Shown here in pieces: positions 1 to 7,448 of a stretch of 44,049 nt of DNA (position 1 is its first letter; every line of letters starts with the position of its first letter). The stretch is taken from NCBI GenBank assembly GCA_027486845.1, contig JAIXOL010000002.1, positions 1-44,049 of the forward strand. The letters are read 5' to 3'. The position numbers were made by a program, and so were the translations under genes. Origin of the DNA: Cytophagaceae bacterium. GTDB taxonomy: Bacteria; Bacteroidota; Bacteroidia; Cytophagales; Spirosomataceae. The notes beneath the pieces are model-generated. The model was not told the DNA's origin, did no database searches, and saw nothing but the letters and a program-made list of their open reading frames with translations.

Positions 1-54
1 TATTTGATTAGGGGTGTAGGTCTTAAAAACGACCCGATTTCTTGGATGTTTCAT
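1..54 (-). mobile_element. N-terminus of a probable IS1182-type transposase (runs off left edge)
   Basis: An open frame on the minus strand starts with ATG at 54 and runs to the window edge. It encodes 18 residues beginning MKHPRNRVVFKTYTPNQ. The Phe-Lys-x-Tyr-x-x-x-Gln pattern resembles the start of IS1182-family DDE transposases, which usually begin with such a segment followed by a Leu-Leu-Pro-Pro motif. A palindromic AGAGACTG/CAGCCTCT sequence lies 31 bases upstream, where an insertion-sequence end would be expected. Only 18 residues are visible, so the family call is an inference from a short match. Confidence 0.4.
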
Positions 55-84
55 AACCCTAAGTTACAAATAAATCTGCAAATA

Positions 85-119
85 AAAAAGAGACTGCCCT
101 TTTGAGACAGCCTCTTTTT
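85..119. terminator. Palindrome with A/T flanks: terminator or insertion-sequence end
   Basis: AAAAAGAG at 85-92 pairs with CTCTTTTT at 112-119, with further partial pairing (CTG/CAG) inside. The T-rich or A-rich flanks would let it work as a terminator on either strand. It lies between the lipoprotein gene, transcribed leftwards and ending at 150, and the partial transposase. It may also be the terminal inverted repeat of that element. Confidence 0.5.
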
Positions 120-149
120 AGTTTTAAAACAACTTCTTTATCAAATTTT

Positions 150-689
150 TCATTTCCTCACCACAATCCCATCAACTTTAAAACTCTTCTTTTTACCGAT
201 AAATAATTCTTGCCAGCCTTCAATTTGATAATGAGTGAGGTAATTTTTATCAAGTGTCATCAAAAGGTGCTTTTCTGATTGATATAAATAATTTTCTGTT
301 TGTATCAAGGCTTCAATATGTTTAGCTGATTTATCTTCATCAAAAATAATTTTCAAAGATTTTACTGGTAAATTTTCACCTTCTTTGAGTGTGTAAACTT
401 CCATCTGTGTTGTTTCTTCTTTATTATAGCTTAACTGATATGTTTGTTTGTTTAAATCCGCTTGCAAAAAAAGTTCAAGTTCTTTTTGCCAATCAATTTT
501 GTTGGTATTTAAGACCTCTTTCTTTTCTTCTATCACCAAGTTTTTGTGCGTACGTGGCTGATTTTTATTCAATTCCGTTATCTGTTGATTTACAAGACCA
601 GCCAAATCGAAGTATGCTTTTGTAGAATTCTGAGTTTCGGACTTGGCACATCCGACTAATAATAAGCTGATAAAGAGCAGTTTACGCAT
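150..689 (-). CDS. Hypothetical lipoprotein
   Basis: This gene encodes 179 residues of unknown function. The N-terminus MRKLLFISLLLVGCAKSE is a clear lipoprotein signal with lipobox LVGC, so Cys14 should be lipidated and the protein attached to a membrane facing the periplasm or outside. The mature part is polar and rich in Lys, Glu and Gln, with alternating strands and short charged turns in the second half. No domain is recognised. The region just before the start codon is the dispersed ATTCATTATT-type repeat, so the upstream sequence is not typical promoter DNA. Transcription probably ends at the palindrome near 85-119. Confidence 0.7.
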   Translation of the reverse strand: MRKLLFISLLLVGCAKSETQNSTKAYFDLAGLVNQQITELNKNQPRTHKNLVIEEKKEVLNTNKIDWQKELELFLQADLNKQTYQLSYNKEETTQMEVYTLKEGENLPVKSLKIIFDEDKSAKHIEALIQTENYLYQSEKHLLMTLDKNYLTHYQIEGWQELFIGKKKSFKVDGIVVRK

Positions 690-718
690 TGTGAATAATG
701 AATAATGAAGAATATATA
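690..718. repeat. ATTCATTATT-type dispersed repeat abutting a start codon
   Basis: Read on the minus strand, this is a tandem of ATTCATTATTCA-like units ending directly at the ATG of the lipoprotein gene. Such words are often found dispersed between genes in Bacteroidota. Here it supplies the translation initiation region of the lipoprotein. Confidence 0.45.
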
Positions 719-795
719 ATGAGAAATATCACAATTACCTCTGTTAGTAATGAAAACATAACATTTTTCGAGGGCTTTGGCGTTCCTGTACCCTC

Positions 796-835
796 TAAAA
801 AAACTTAACCCCACCGCTATCGAGAGCAGTGGGGT
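796..835 (-). terminator. Rho-independent terminator of the small exported protein gene
   Basis: On the minus strand ACCCCAC (829-835) pairs with GTGGGGT (808-814), and inner GCTC/GAGC-like pairs extend the stem. A run of seven T residues follows. It lies about 70 bases downstream of the stop codon at 905. Confidence 0.75.
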
Positions 836-904
836 AAGCGTCCATCTATTCAACCCTAACCTATTAAACTATGAAAACTTAATATTCTTCTTGAAAGTTG
901 AGTC

Positions 905-1366
905 TTAACGACCTAACATTTCAATTGCCTCTGGAGCAATTGCCTGTTCTGTGTCTGTTGACTCAACGTTTGATTGGTAATTCCATAAAACTTTGATAAC
1001 TGAGGCGGTTTTTGTTACTTTCTGCTTCCAAATCTTTGCCTTACTGCCTCGTACCTTATTAAGTTTTACTTCGATATTTTCTACTGCTGTAACAAATGCT
1101 TCTTTTTTGTCGGCACTCAATGTCATGAATTTAGACGGAGAGGCATTATATAAAGTCACAACTTCTGTAAAAATATTCCAATCATTTGTTTTAACTAACT
1201 TCTTCGCATTTTTTGACATAAAATTTGCGAAACTTGCTTCAGCACCTCTAACTAAAATTACTTCGTTTGTAGCTGAATCACGGTCATTTGCTTTTACAAT
1301 ATTTGCAGTAGTCATGAATGACCCGAATACCAATGCAAATATAATTGTTTTTAATGAATTTTTCAT
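905..1366 (-). CDS. Small exported protein of unknown function
   Basis: This gene encodes 153 residues. The N-terminus MKNSLKTIIFALVFGSFM, ending near KAND, is a Sec signal peptide with probable cleavage around residue 27. The mature part is Lys- and Ala-rich and looks helical, with no cysteine and no recognised domain. The gene stands alone with a good promoter (1400-1431) upstream and a strong terminator (796-835) downstream, so it is a monocistronic unit. The function is unknown; a periplasmic role is inferred from the signal peptide only. Confidence 0.75.
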   Translation of the reverse strand: MKNSLKTIIFALVFGSFMTTANIVKANDRDSATNEVILVRGAEASFANFMSKNAKKLVKTNDWNIFTEVVTLYNASPSKFMTLSADKKEAFVTAVENIEVKLNKVRGSKAKIWKQKVTKTASVIKVLWNYQSNVESTDTEQAIAPEAIEMLGR

Positions 1367-1399
1367 TGTTTTGTCTTATTTTCCTTTTGGATAACGATA

Positions 1400-1431
1400 C
1401 AAAGGTATGTGAGAAAATAATACAATCCAAA
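1400..1431 (-). promoter_or_regulatory. Bacteroidota-type promoter (TTTG-N20-TACCTTTG)
   Basis: On the minus strand TTTG (1431-1428) is followed after 20 bases by TACCTTTG (1407-1400). This matches the -33 TTTG and -7 TAnnTTTG elements recognised by the Bacteroidota primary sigma factor. It lies 33 bases upstream of the ATG at 1366. Confidence 0.75.
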
Positions 1432-1605
1432 TGACAACTATGACCAACAACCGAATAATGTTCTAAATTTATTTGGATTATTTTAATATTATAGATATAT
1501 TTAACAAGTATTTAACTCAAAAACAAAATATAATTTGTATTAAAAAAATGCAACTTATATTTTATTCTAAAAACAAGCAATTTGAAAATTCTTTAAAAAG
1601 TACAA

Positions 1606-2166
1606 TCATTCGTTGTAAAAATTCATTGTTCGCTCTACACCAATTGTACAAAAATTCAAAATTATTTCGCCAACACGATCTAATCTATCGACCAGTTGAA
1701 TCATTTCATCGTCATTGAAGGCTTTTAGTACATAATCAACCTGCCTACCCGCATGAAAATTATTGCCTATTCCAAACCTTAATCGGTTGTAAGCATTTGT
1801 ACCAAGTTTTTCTTCAATGTTGCGTAAACCGTTTTGCCCACCATGCGAGCCTTTTGTCTTTAAGCGTAGCTTTCCGAAGGGTAAAGCGAGGTCGTCGCAA
1901 ATCACCAAAAGGTTTTCTGCAGGAATCTTGAGAGCCTGCAACCAATAATTGATGGCATTGCCACTGAGATTCATATAAGTTGTTGGCTTGATGCAGTAAA
2001 TCTGCTTTCCTTTATGCTTAAACTCGGCGGTGTAAGCGAGGCGTTCCATCTTAAACGAAAAGCCTTGTTGAGCAGCCAACCTATCGAGAGCCATAAAACC
2101 AACGTTGTGCCGGGTAAGTGCATATTCTGGACCGATATTGCCAAGCCCAGCTATTAAATATTTCAT
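1606..2166 (-). CDS. pth: Peptidyl-tRNA hydrolase
   Basis: This cytoplasmic enzyme hydrolyses the ester bond of peptidyl-tRNA released from stalled ribosomes and recycles the tRNA. The start is taken at ATG 2166, giving MKYLIAGLGNIG, the family's usual N-terminus; a further in-frame ATG at 2220 would add 18 residues that do not fit. The protein has 186 residues, the normal length. Visible family motifs are TRHNVGF with the catalytic His, PTTYMNLSG, CDDLALPFGKLRLK, KGSHGGQNGLRNI and RFGIG. The gene is monocistronic and diverges from pyrR. Confidence 0.97.
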   Translation of the reverse strand: MKYLIAGLGNIGPEYALTRHNVGFMALDRLAAQQGFSFKMERLAYTAEFKHKGKQIYCIKPTTYMNLSGNAINYWLQALKIPAENLLVICDDLALPFGKLRLKTKGSHGGQNGLRNIEEKLGTNAYNRLRFGIGNNFHAGRQVDYVLKAFNDDEMIQLVDRLDRVGEIILNFCTIGVERTMNFYNE

Positions 2167-2407
2167 ATTTTTAGGATTTAGGCAGTAAGATTTAGGCAAC
2201 TTTGCTTTATTTGCAAACAAAAAAGCATAAAGTGTACAGCATAAAACATACAGCCAAACAATTATTAAATAAAAATTTTGTGCAAAGTTCTTAATATTTT
2301 ATGCAAATAGTATATCAAATGCTTAGTTTTACAATTTAAAACAAGAATCAATATCTTTTGCATAGTTGAATTGATAAATTTTTTATCGTTCAGTATTATT
2401 TAGGCGT

Positions 2408-2941
2408 ATGAACCGACTCATTCTTAGTAATCCTTTACTTGATATCACACTCAATCGTTTGTGCCAACAATTGATTGAAAACCACGGAGATTTCTCGAAT
2501 TCAGTGATTTTGGGACTGCAACCACGAGGTATCTATTTGGCTGAGCGTATCGCCAAAAAATTAAGAGAAGAAACAAACATTGATATAAAATTAGGACATT
2601 TAGATGCCACTTTCTTCCGTGATGATTTCAGAAGAAGAGATACGCCTCTAAAACCCAACGAAACTAAAGTGCCTTTTGTGATTGAAAACAAAAAGGTGAT
2701 TTTGATTGATGATGTATTGGCAACTGGCCGAATGGTTCGTGCGGCAATTGATGCTATGCAAGCGTTTGGTCGCCCCGAAAAAGTAGAGCTTTTATGCCTA
2801 ATCAATCGCCGTTACGAAAGAGATTTGCCGATTCAGCCCGATTATACAGGTATGCGTGTAAATACGCTAGATACACAGCGTGTGTTGGTAGAATGGAAAG
2901 AACAAGGCAATGAAGAAGATAAGATTTGGTTGATTGGTTGA
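2408..2941 (+). CDS. pyrR: PyrR-type phosphoribosyltransferase (uracil phosphoribosyltransferase / pyr regulator)
   Basis: The 177-residue protein is a type I phosphoribosyltransferase. The PRPP-binding loop is VILIDDVLATGRMV at residues 97-110, and the segment LGLQPRGIYLAERIA near residue 35 is typical of PyrR. PyrR proteins make UMP from uracil and PRPP, and in some bacteria they bind pyr mRNA. No pyrimidine biosynthesis gene follows here, so only the enzyme activity is well supported. The stop codon TGA overlaps an ATG (TGATG) that opens a short frameshifted reading frame downstream. Confidence 0.9.
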   Translation: MNRLILSNPLLDITLNRLCQQLIENHGDFSNSVILGLQPRGIYLAERIAKKLREETNIDIKLGHLDATFFRDDFRRRDTPLKPNETKVPFVIENKKVILIDDVLATGRMVRAAIDAMQAFGRPEKVELLCLINRRYERDLPIQPDYTGMRVNTLDTQRVLVEWKEQGNEEDKIWLIG

Positions 2942-3127
2942 TGCTTAGAGACGAAGGCTTTTAAATATCCGACGATTCAGTTGGTAATTTTGGCTTTGCT
3001 GATATTGATTGCTTACTTTGGAGCTTACAAAAATATCCTTGTAGAATGGGACGCACAACATTACACAACGAATATCTATTTGGTGCTAAATTTAGCAGGA
3101 GCTATCATTAAAACTTTTTTGGATTGA
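2941..3127 (+). pseudogene. Small membrane-protein reading frame with an apparent +1 frameshift
   Basis: ATG at 2941 overlaps the pyrR stop codon as TGATG, the arrangement of translationally coupled genes. The frame reads MLRDEGF and hits TAA at 2962. If one T of the TTTT run at 2959-2962 is skipped, it continues as KYPTIQLVILALLILIAY and on to TGA at 3125, giving 61 residues with one clear membrane segment. The junction TTT-TAA-A lets tRNA-Phe re-pair perfectly in the +1 frame, as in prfB recoding. A sequencing indel or a decayed gene is more likely. No family is recognised. Confidence 0.4.
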
Positions 3128-3192
3128 AAAGTAGTTCTCAAATGCCAATTGCTCCTAATCCTTCAGTGCTATATCGTTATGGCCGTAATGAA

Positions 3193-4263
3193 TCAAAAGC
3201 CACTAAACTCTTTGACTTTAGCTATCAAATAATCAATTTGAAAACTTGTATGCCACGAGCTTAGCACGATTCGAGTATTGGGCTTACCTGTTTTGATTGG
3301 ATAAGCAAAGCTGTAAATAAAAATACCTTTCTGAAACAAGAAATCGTAGAACTCGTCTTGCAAAGAATAATAAACCGGGTAATTTTCGATAAAATTAAAT
3401 AACGACTGATTATCAGATAGTTGCGAAGAAAAACGTTGAATATTAGCTCTCAATTTTTGTTGATTTCTTTCATAAATTTCATCAGCGTACATATATGCGT
3501 ATAGATACGCAGGGGCAATCGGTGAACAAGAAGCAAAAAAAGCAGTGTTTCGGAGCGTATGAATAAAATCTTTATCGGCAAAAACTACTCCGCCCGCAAT
3601 TCCCATCGCTTTATGTAATGAACTAACGACTACGAGTTTTACATTTTCGTTGACTGTTATTTGCTTAAAAATTCCCGAACCGTTTTCTCCCATTATTCCT
3701 AAACCATGCGAATCATCGATGACGAGTGTAATTGTTTGATTTTGTGGTAGTTGACTCGTCCAGACGAAATGATAAATGCTTAGTTTGAGGGCGTCGCAAG
3801 AATTACAAACGATGACTGAGTGTGGAGCATTTTGCTCAAAGATTTCTTGACAAATATTGCTTGCCCAAACCTCAAAACTCATATTGGGTAAACTTATATT
3901 TGGTTCATGGAAATTAGCAGAATGACTACTTGGTGCATAAAAAAACGTTGTATTCTGCGTTTTTAGATATTGTGCCACAACTTGCCCCGCCAACATTCCT
4001 GACGAAACTGTCAAGGCTTTTTCTGCCCCAACCCAACGTGCCATTTTTTCTTCGGCTTGGTCGTAAATATCCAATTGTAGATTTCCGTTTCGAGAACTTC
4101 CAAACGACATTCCATAGCGGTTCATGCCTTCAATCAATAAGCTTTTGAAGTCTTCATCTTGGTTCATGCCCAAATAGGACGTTCCACTATAAAAATCGTA
4201 TTCCTTTCCTTCAAGTAAGATTTTATTTGATGGTAATTGGCTGATTATGAATTCGTTTGGCAT
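3193..4263 (-). CDS. AONS/KBL-family PLP-dependent acyltransferase (8-amino-7-oxononanoate synthase-like)
   Basis: This is a fold-type I PLP enzyme of the alpha-oxoamine synthase group (BioF, KBL, serine palmitoyltransferase), which condenses an amino acid with an acyl-CoA. The family hallmarks are VIDDSHGLG at residues 182-190 (Asp and His of the cofactor site), SLHKAMGIAGG with the presumed Schiff-base Lys218, and the N-terminal SYLGM-type segment. At 356 residues it is 30-40 shorter than typical BioF. No other biotin gene is nearby, so the substrate is open; a biotin or sphingolipid-type role is possible. It is divergent from the MFS gene. Confidence 0.8.
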   Translation of the reverse strand: MPNEFIISQLPSNKILLEGKEYDFYSGTSYLGMNQDEDFKSLLIEGMNRYGMSFGSSRNGNLQLDIYDQAEEKMARWVGAEKALTVSSGMLAGQVVAQYLKTQNTTFFYAPSSHSANFHEPNISLPNMSFEVWASNICQEIFEQNAPHSVIVCNSCDALKLSIYHFVWTSQLPQNQTITLVIDDSHGLGIMGENGSGIFKQITVNENVKLVVVSSLHKAMGIAGGVVFADKDFIHTLRNTAFFASCSPIAPAYLYAYMYADEIYERNQQKLRANIQRFSSQLSDNQSLFNFIENYPVYYSLQDEFYDFLFQKGIFIYSFAYPIKTGKPNTRIVLSSWHTSFQIDYLIAKVKEFSGF

Positions 4264-4449
4264 TTTTTATTTTAATGAAGTTTAATGAGCGTGAAATTAG
4301 TATATTTCGAGGATAAATCTAAAGTAATGATAAATCAAGTATAATAATCCTTTTGTTAAATTGGGTTTGCCATACTTATTCTTTGAATGAATTATTTTCC
4401 ACTCCCTTTCGTTGAAAAATTAAGAATTATTCAAAAAAGCACTGCATAA

Positions 4450-5643
4450 ATGACTCAAAAAGAGAAACTTCTACTATTTATATTGGCTTGTATCAATTTT
4501 ACGCACATCATAGATTTTATGATAATGATGCCTTTAGGGCCACAATTGATGAAAATCTTTGATATTTCACCCCGACAATTTGGCTTTGTTGTATCTGCTT
4601 ATGGATTGAGTGCCGGAATATCTGGTTTTCTATCAGCATTTTTTGTTGATAATTACGACCGAAAAAAAGTCGTTCTTTTTGCCTATACGGGTTTTGTTAT
4701 TGGTACGCTCGCCTGTGGTATCGCACCAACTTACGAAATCTTGATATTGGCAAGAGTAGTGGCGGGTGTATTCGGTGGTTTGATTGGAGCTCAAGTGCTT
4801 TCAATTGTAGCTGATACTTTTGAGTACGAACGTCGTGCAACAGCAATGGGTTTTATTACGACAGCTTTTTCATTGGCTTCGGTGGTTGGTATTCCTGCAG
4901 GGCTTTTTTTGGCAAGTAAATTTGGTTGGCATTCTCCATTTTTGGTCGTTGGTGGACTTGGAATTGCTGTTATTTTTCTGATTTACCGCTACGTTCCGAG
5001 ACTCGACAAACACCTTAAAAACCGTCAACTTAAAGAAAGTCCTTTTGCTGTAATTACTGATATTACTCGAAACCCGAACCAACTTCGTGCATTGAGTCTC
5101 TCTACAATCATTATGTTGGGGCATTTTAGCATCATTCCGTATATTTCGCCGACTTTGGTTGCCAATGTCGGATTTAGTCAAGATAATATCTTTTTGATTT
5201 ATTTTGTGGGCGGACTACTCACGATTTTCTCAGCACCGATGGTCGGGAAATTGGCCGACCGCAAGGGGAAATATCCAGTTTTTGTGATTTTTGCCCTACT
5301 TTCAATGATTCCAATTTTCTTGATAACTAATATGTTTTCAGGGGCTTTATGGGGAGTTTTAGTGATTTCTGGAATATTCTTTGTGTTTTCAAACGGTCGT
5401 TTAATTCCTACCCAGGCAATCGTATCGAACGTGGTAAATTCACGACAAAGAGGTAGTTTTATGGCCATTAATTCATCAGTTCAGCTATTTGCACAAGCTA
5501 TTGCAACTAATATTGGCGGATTTATCATTCATAAAACGCCATCAGGTTATATTGAAAACTATCCGTATGTGGGATATTTTGCCATAATGATGATATTTAT
5601 TAGTATTTTTATTGCCAAAACTGTCAAACCAATCGCACAATGA
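4450..5643 (+). CDS. MFS transporter (drug/sugar exporter type)
   Basis: The 397-residue protein has twelve predicted membrane helices of the major facilitator superfamily. The loop between helices 2 and 3 reads DNYDRKKVV, close to the MFS motif A pattern, and KLADRKGKYP after helix 8 repeats it in the second half. The shape resembles AraJ- or YdhP-like exporters. The substrate cannot be told from sequence. Its stop codon overlaps the start of the following DUF1684 gene (ATGA), so the two are likely translated together. Confidence 0.88.
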   Translation: MTQKEKLLLFILACINFTHIIDFMIMMPLGPQLMKIFDISPRQFGFVVSAYGLSAGISGFLSAFFVDNYDRKKVVLFAYTGFVIGTLACGIAPTYEILILARVVAGVFGGLIGAQVLSIVADTFEYERRATAMGFITTAFSLASVVGIPAGLFLASKFGWHSPFLVVGGLGIAVIFLIYRYVPRLDKHLKNRQLKESPFAVITDITRNPNQLRALSLSTIIMLGHFSIIPYISPTLVANVGFSQDNIFLIYFVGGLLTIFSAPMVGKLADRKGKYPVFVIFALLSMIPIFLITNMFSGALWGVLVISGIFFVFSNGRLIPTQAIVSNVVNSRQRGSFMAINSSVQLFAQAIATNIGGFIIHKTPSGYIENYPYVGYFAIMMIFISIFIAKTVKPIAQ

Positions 5644-6254
5644 AAAAACTTATTTTAGTACTCGTTGCATTTCTTCCTCTAACAATTTTTGCCCAAGATT
5701 TTAAAGCAGAAATAGAACAACATCGAGAAGAATATAAGGCAGATTTCCTTAAAAACTCTAATTCGCCGCTCAAAAAAGAAGATTTTGCGTATTTACGTTT
5801 CCATGAGCCCAACGAGAAATTTAAGGTTATGTGCGAATTTGTACCTACAAAACGACGGAACGCCGCCCGAGAAAAGTCACTCAAAATACCAACCTCATCA
5901 GGGCAAACGGCTACTTATACAAAATTTGGAGAATTACAATTTGAAATTGATGGAAAACCTTACAAGCTCACTGTTTATCAATCGCTTAAACTGAGAAACT
6001 TGCCACTGTACCGAGATTATTTGTTTATTCCATTCAAAGATTTGACTAACGGAAAAGAAAGCTATGGCGGTGGGCGTTATCTTGATTTAAGAATGAAAGA
6101 AATCGAAGGCGATAAGATTTATTTAGATTTCAATAAAGCCTATAACCCTTACTGTGCTTTTAGTGCAGGTTACAGTTGCCCAATTCCACCCAAAGAAAAT
6201 CATTTGAAAGTTGCGATTGAGGCGGGAGAGAAGAATTTTGCGAGAGAGCATTGA
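5640..6254 (+). CDS. DUF1684 domain protein, exported
   Basis: The 204-residue protein starts with a Sec signal peptide (MKKLILVLVAFLPLTIFAQ) cleaved after Ala18 or nearby. The mature part fits DUF1684: a middle beta-rich segment with a YGGGRYLDL motif and the C-terminal NPYCAFSAGYSCPIPP motif characteristic of this family. The biochemical role of DUF1684 is unknown. It overlaps the MFS gene by four bases, so it may assist or accompany that transporter, but this is inference from operon structure only. Confidence 0.85.
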   Translation: MKKLILVLVAFLPLTIFAQDFKAEIEQHREEYKADFLKNSNSPLKKEDFAYLRFHEPNEKFKVMCEFVPTKRRNAAREKSLKIPTSSGQTATYTKFGELQFEIDGKPYKLTVYQSLKLRNLPLYRDYLFIPFKDLTNGKESYGGGRYLDLRMKEIEGDKIYLDFNKAYNPYCAFSAGYSCPIPPKENHLKVAIEAGEKNFAREH

Positions 6255-6255
6255 A

Positions 6256-6317
6256 AGTTGGCATTTTTCAGTGTACAGTTTACTTTTTTGCAGACTGCCT
6301 ACTGAAAACTGCCAACT
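6256..6317. repeat. CAGT-rich palindromic repeat between convergent genes
   Basis: The left arm at 6256-6272 and the right arm at 6301-6317 are inverted copies matching at 16 of 17 bases (AGTTGGCA then TTTTCAGT type). A T-rich stretch lies in the loop. The word AGACTGCCTACTGAAAACTG at 6292-6311 recurs with one change at 31747-31766. The hairpin separates the DUF1684 gene from the convergent acyltransferase gene and may act as a bidirectional terminator. Confidence 0.7.
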
Positions 6318-6319
6318 GT

Positions 6320-6952
6320 TTATATCTTCTTGGCCGGATTTCCAAAAACAGTTGTGCCATCTACAACGTTTTCGACAACAACTGAACCCGCCCCAACACG
6401 TGCATTTTTGCCAATTGTTACGCCTGAAATAATTACTGCCCCTGAGCCAATAAAAGCTCCTTCTTCAACGATGGCTTCGCTGTTGATGATTGAACCCGCT
6501 CCGATTTGCACGTAATCGCCTACGCTTGCGTTGATATCAACCACCACCGAGGCATTGATTATACAATGACTACCAACTGTTGCATAAGGATTGACAATTG
6601 CACGAGCAGCAACCAAATTTCCGTGGCCAATAAAGGCATCAGCCGAGACAACTGCCGTATTATGCACCGCATTGATAGGCATTGTTTTTCGGCGATTATT
6701 GAGCATTTCGATGAGTTTTTTACGCTCTTTATTATTTTCGAGAGCTACGAAAGCTTCGGTTTTTGGGCCAATTAGCTTCAAGAAACCATCGTCGTCGGTT
6801 TCGCCCAAAACCATCACATCACCGATTTCGGTATTGTGTAATTTTTTATTATCATCCAAAAAGCCATATACGACTACGTTATTTCTATTGAAAATATCTA
6901 AGGCGATTTTTCCGAGATTACCCGCACCAAAAATCAAAACTGGATTTTCCAT
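6320..6952 (-). CDS. PglD/NeuD-type sugar O- or N-acyltransferase
   Basis: The 210-residue protein has two parts. Residues 1-80 form a Rossmann-like PglD N-terminal domain (LIFGAGNLGKIALDI at the start). Residues 95-210 contain left-handed beta-helix hexapeptide repeats, such as VVENVVDGTTVFGNPAKKI at the end and IGSGAVIISGVTIGKNARV before it. Proteins of this layout acetylate an amino-sugar nucleotide or sialic acid with acetyl-CoA for surface glycans. No glycan biosynthesis cluster surrounds it here, so the acceptor is unknown. It is convergent with the DUF1684 gene. Confidence 0.88.
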   Translation of the reverse strand: MENPVLIFGAGNLGKIALDIFNRNNVVVYGFLDDNKKLHNTEIGDVMVLGETDDDGFLKLIGPKTEAFVALENNKERKKLIEMLNNRRKTMPINAVHNTAVVSADAFIGHGNLVAARAIVNPYATVGSHCIINASVVVDINASVGDYVQIGAGSIINSEAIVEEGAFIGSGAVIISGVTIGKNARVGAGSVVVENVVDGTTVFGNPAKKI

Positions 6953-7049
6953 TCTTAAATTTAAATTGTTCTATAAAATTTTCCTTGTTGTGTTTGAAGC
7001 TCGACAACATTAAGTATTTTGAGTTTCATACTGAAAAATAGCTAAAAAA

Positions 7050-7292
7050 TCAGCCACCACTTACTGGCGGAATCAATACAATTTCATCATTTTCTTTCAA
7101 AATGGCTGTATCTTCGGCATATTCGGAGTTGATGGCCACTCGCAACGACTTAAGGCTTGTAAAAGTAGGGAAATTTGCTGAAAGATGTTGTTTTAAGTCG
7201 GCTATGGTGGCGGCATTTTCGAGCGAAGTTGTGTATTCAAACTGTCCGATGATGTCACGGGTGATGCCAAAACATAAGATTTTTATTTTCAT
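7050..7292 (-). CDS. moaD: Molybdopterin synthase small subunit MoaD
   Basis: The protein is an 80-residue beta-grasp sulfur carrier. The start MKIKILCFGITRD at 7292 gives the family's normal length; an earlier ATG at 7367 would add 25 unrelated residues. The C-terminus VLIPPVSGG ends in the Gly-Gly that is adenylated and thiocarboxylated, then donates sulfur to precursor Z in molybdopterin synthesis. No other moa gene is in the window, but molybdenum enzymes occur at 11466-12692 and 35661-36353, and a ModF-like ATPase lies next door on the other strand. Confidence 0.85.
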   Translation of the reverse strand: MKIKILCFGITRDIIGQFEYTTSLENAATIADLKQHLSANFPTFTSLKSLRVAINSEYAEDTAILKENDEIVLIPPVSGG

Positions 7293-7448
7293 ATTTCTAT
7301 TTGCAGGTAAACTAATAACCACTATTTGGCAAAATAGGTTTATTAGTATAAAATTTTTGCAAGCCATTTGATATTTTTTCTTGTGAAATCAAAAATGACT
7401 TATCTTGCAGCTAAAACTAAATATGAGTAAAACAACGATTTTGATTTA

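Noticed and set aside
656-853. Minus-strand 65-codon frame upstream of the lipoprotein gene
   Set aside because: It runs through the terminator hairpin at 796-835 and the ATTCATTATT repeat, and its product has no coding character.
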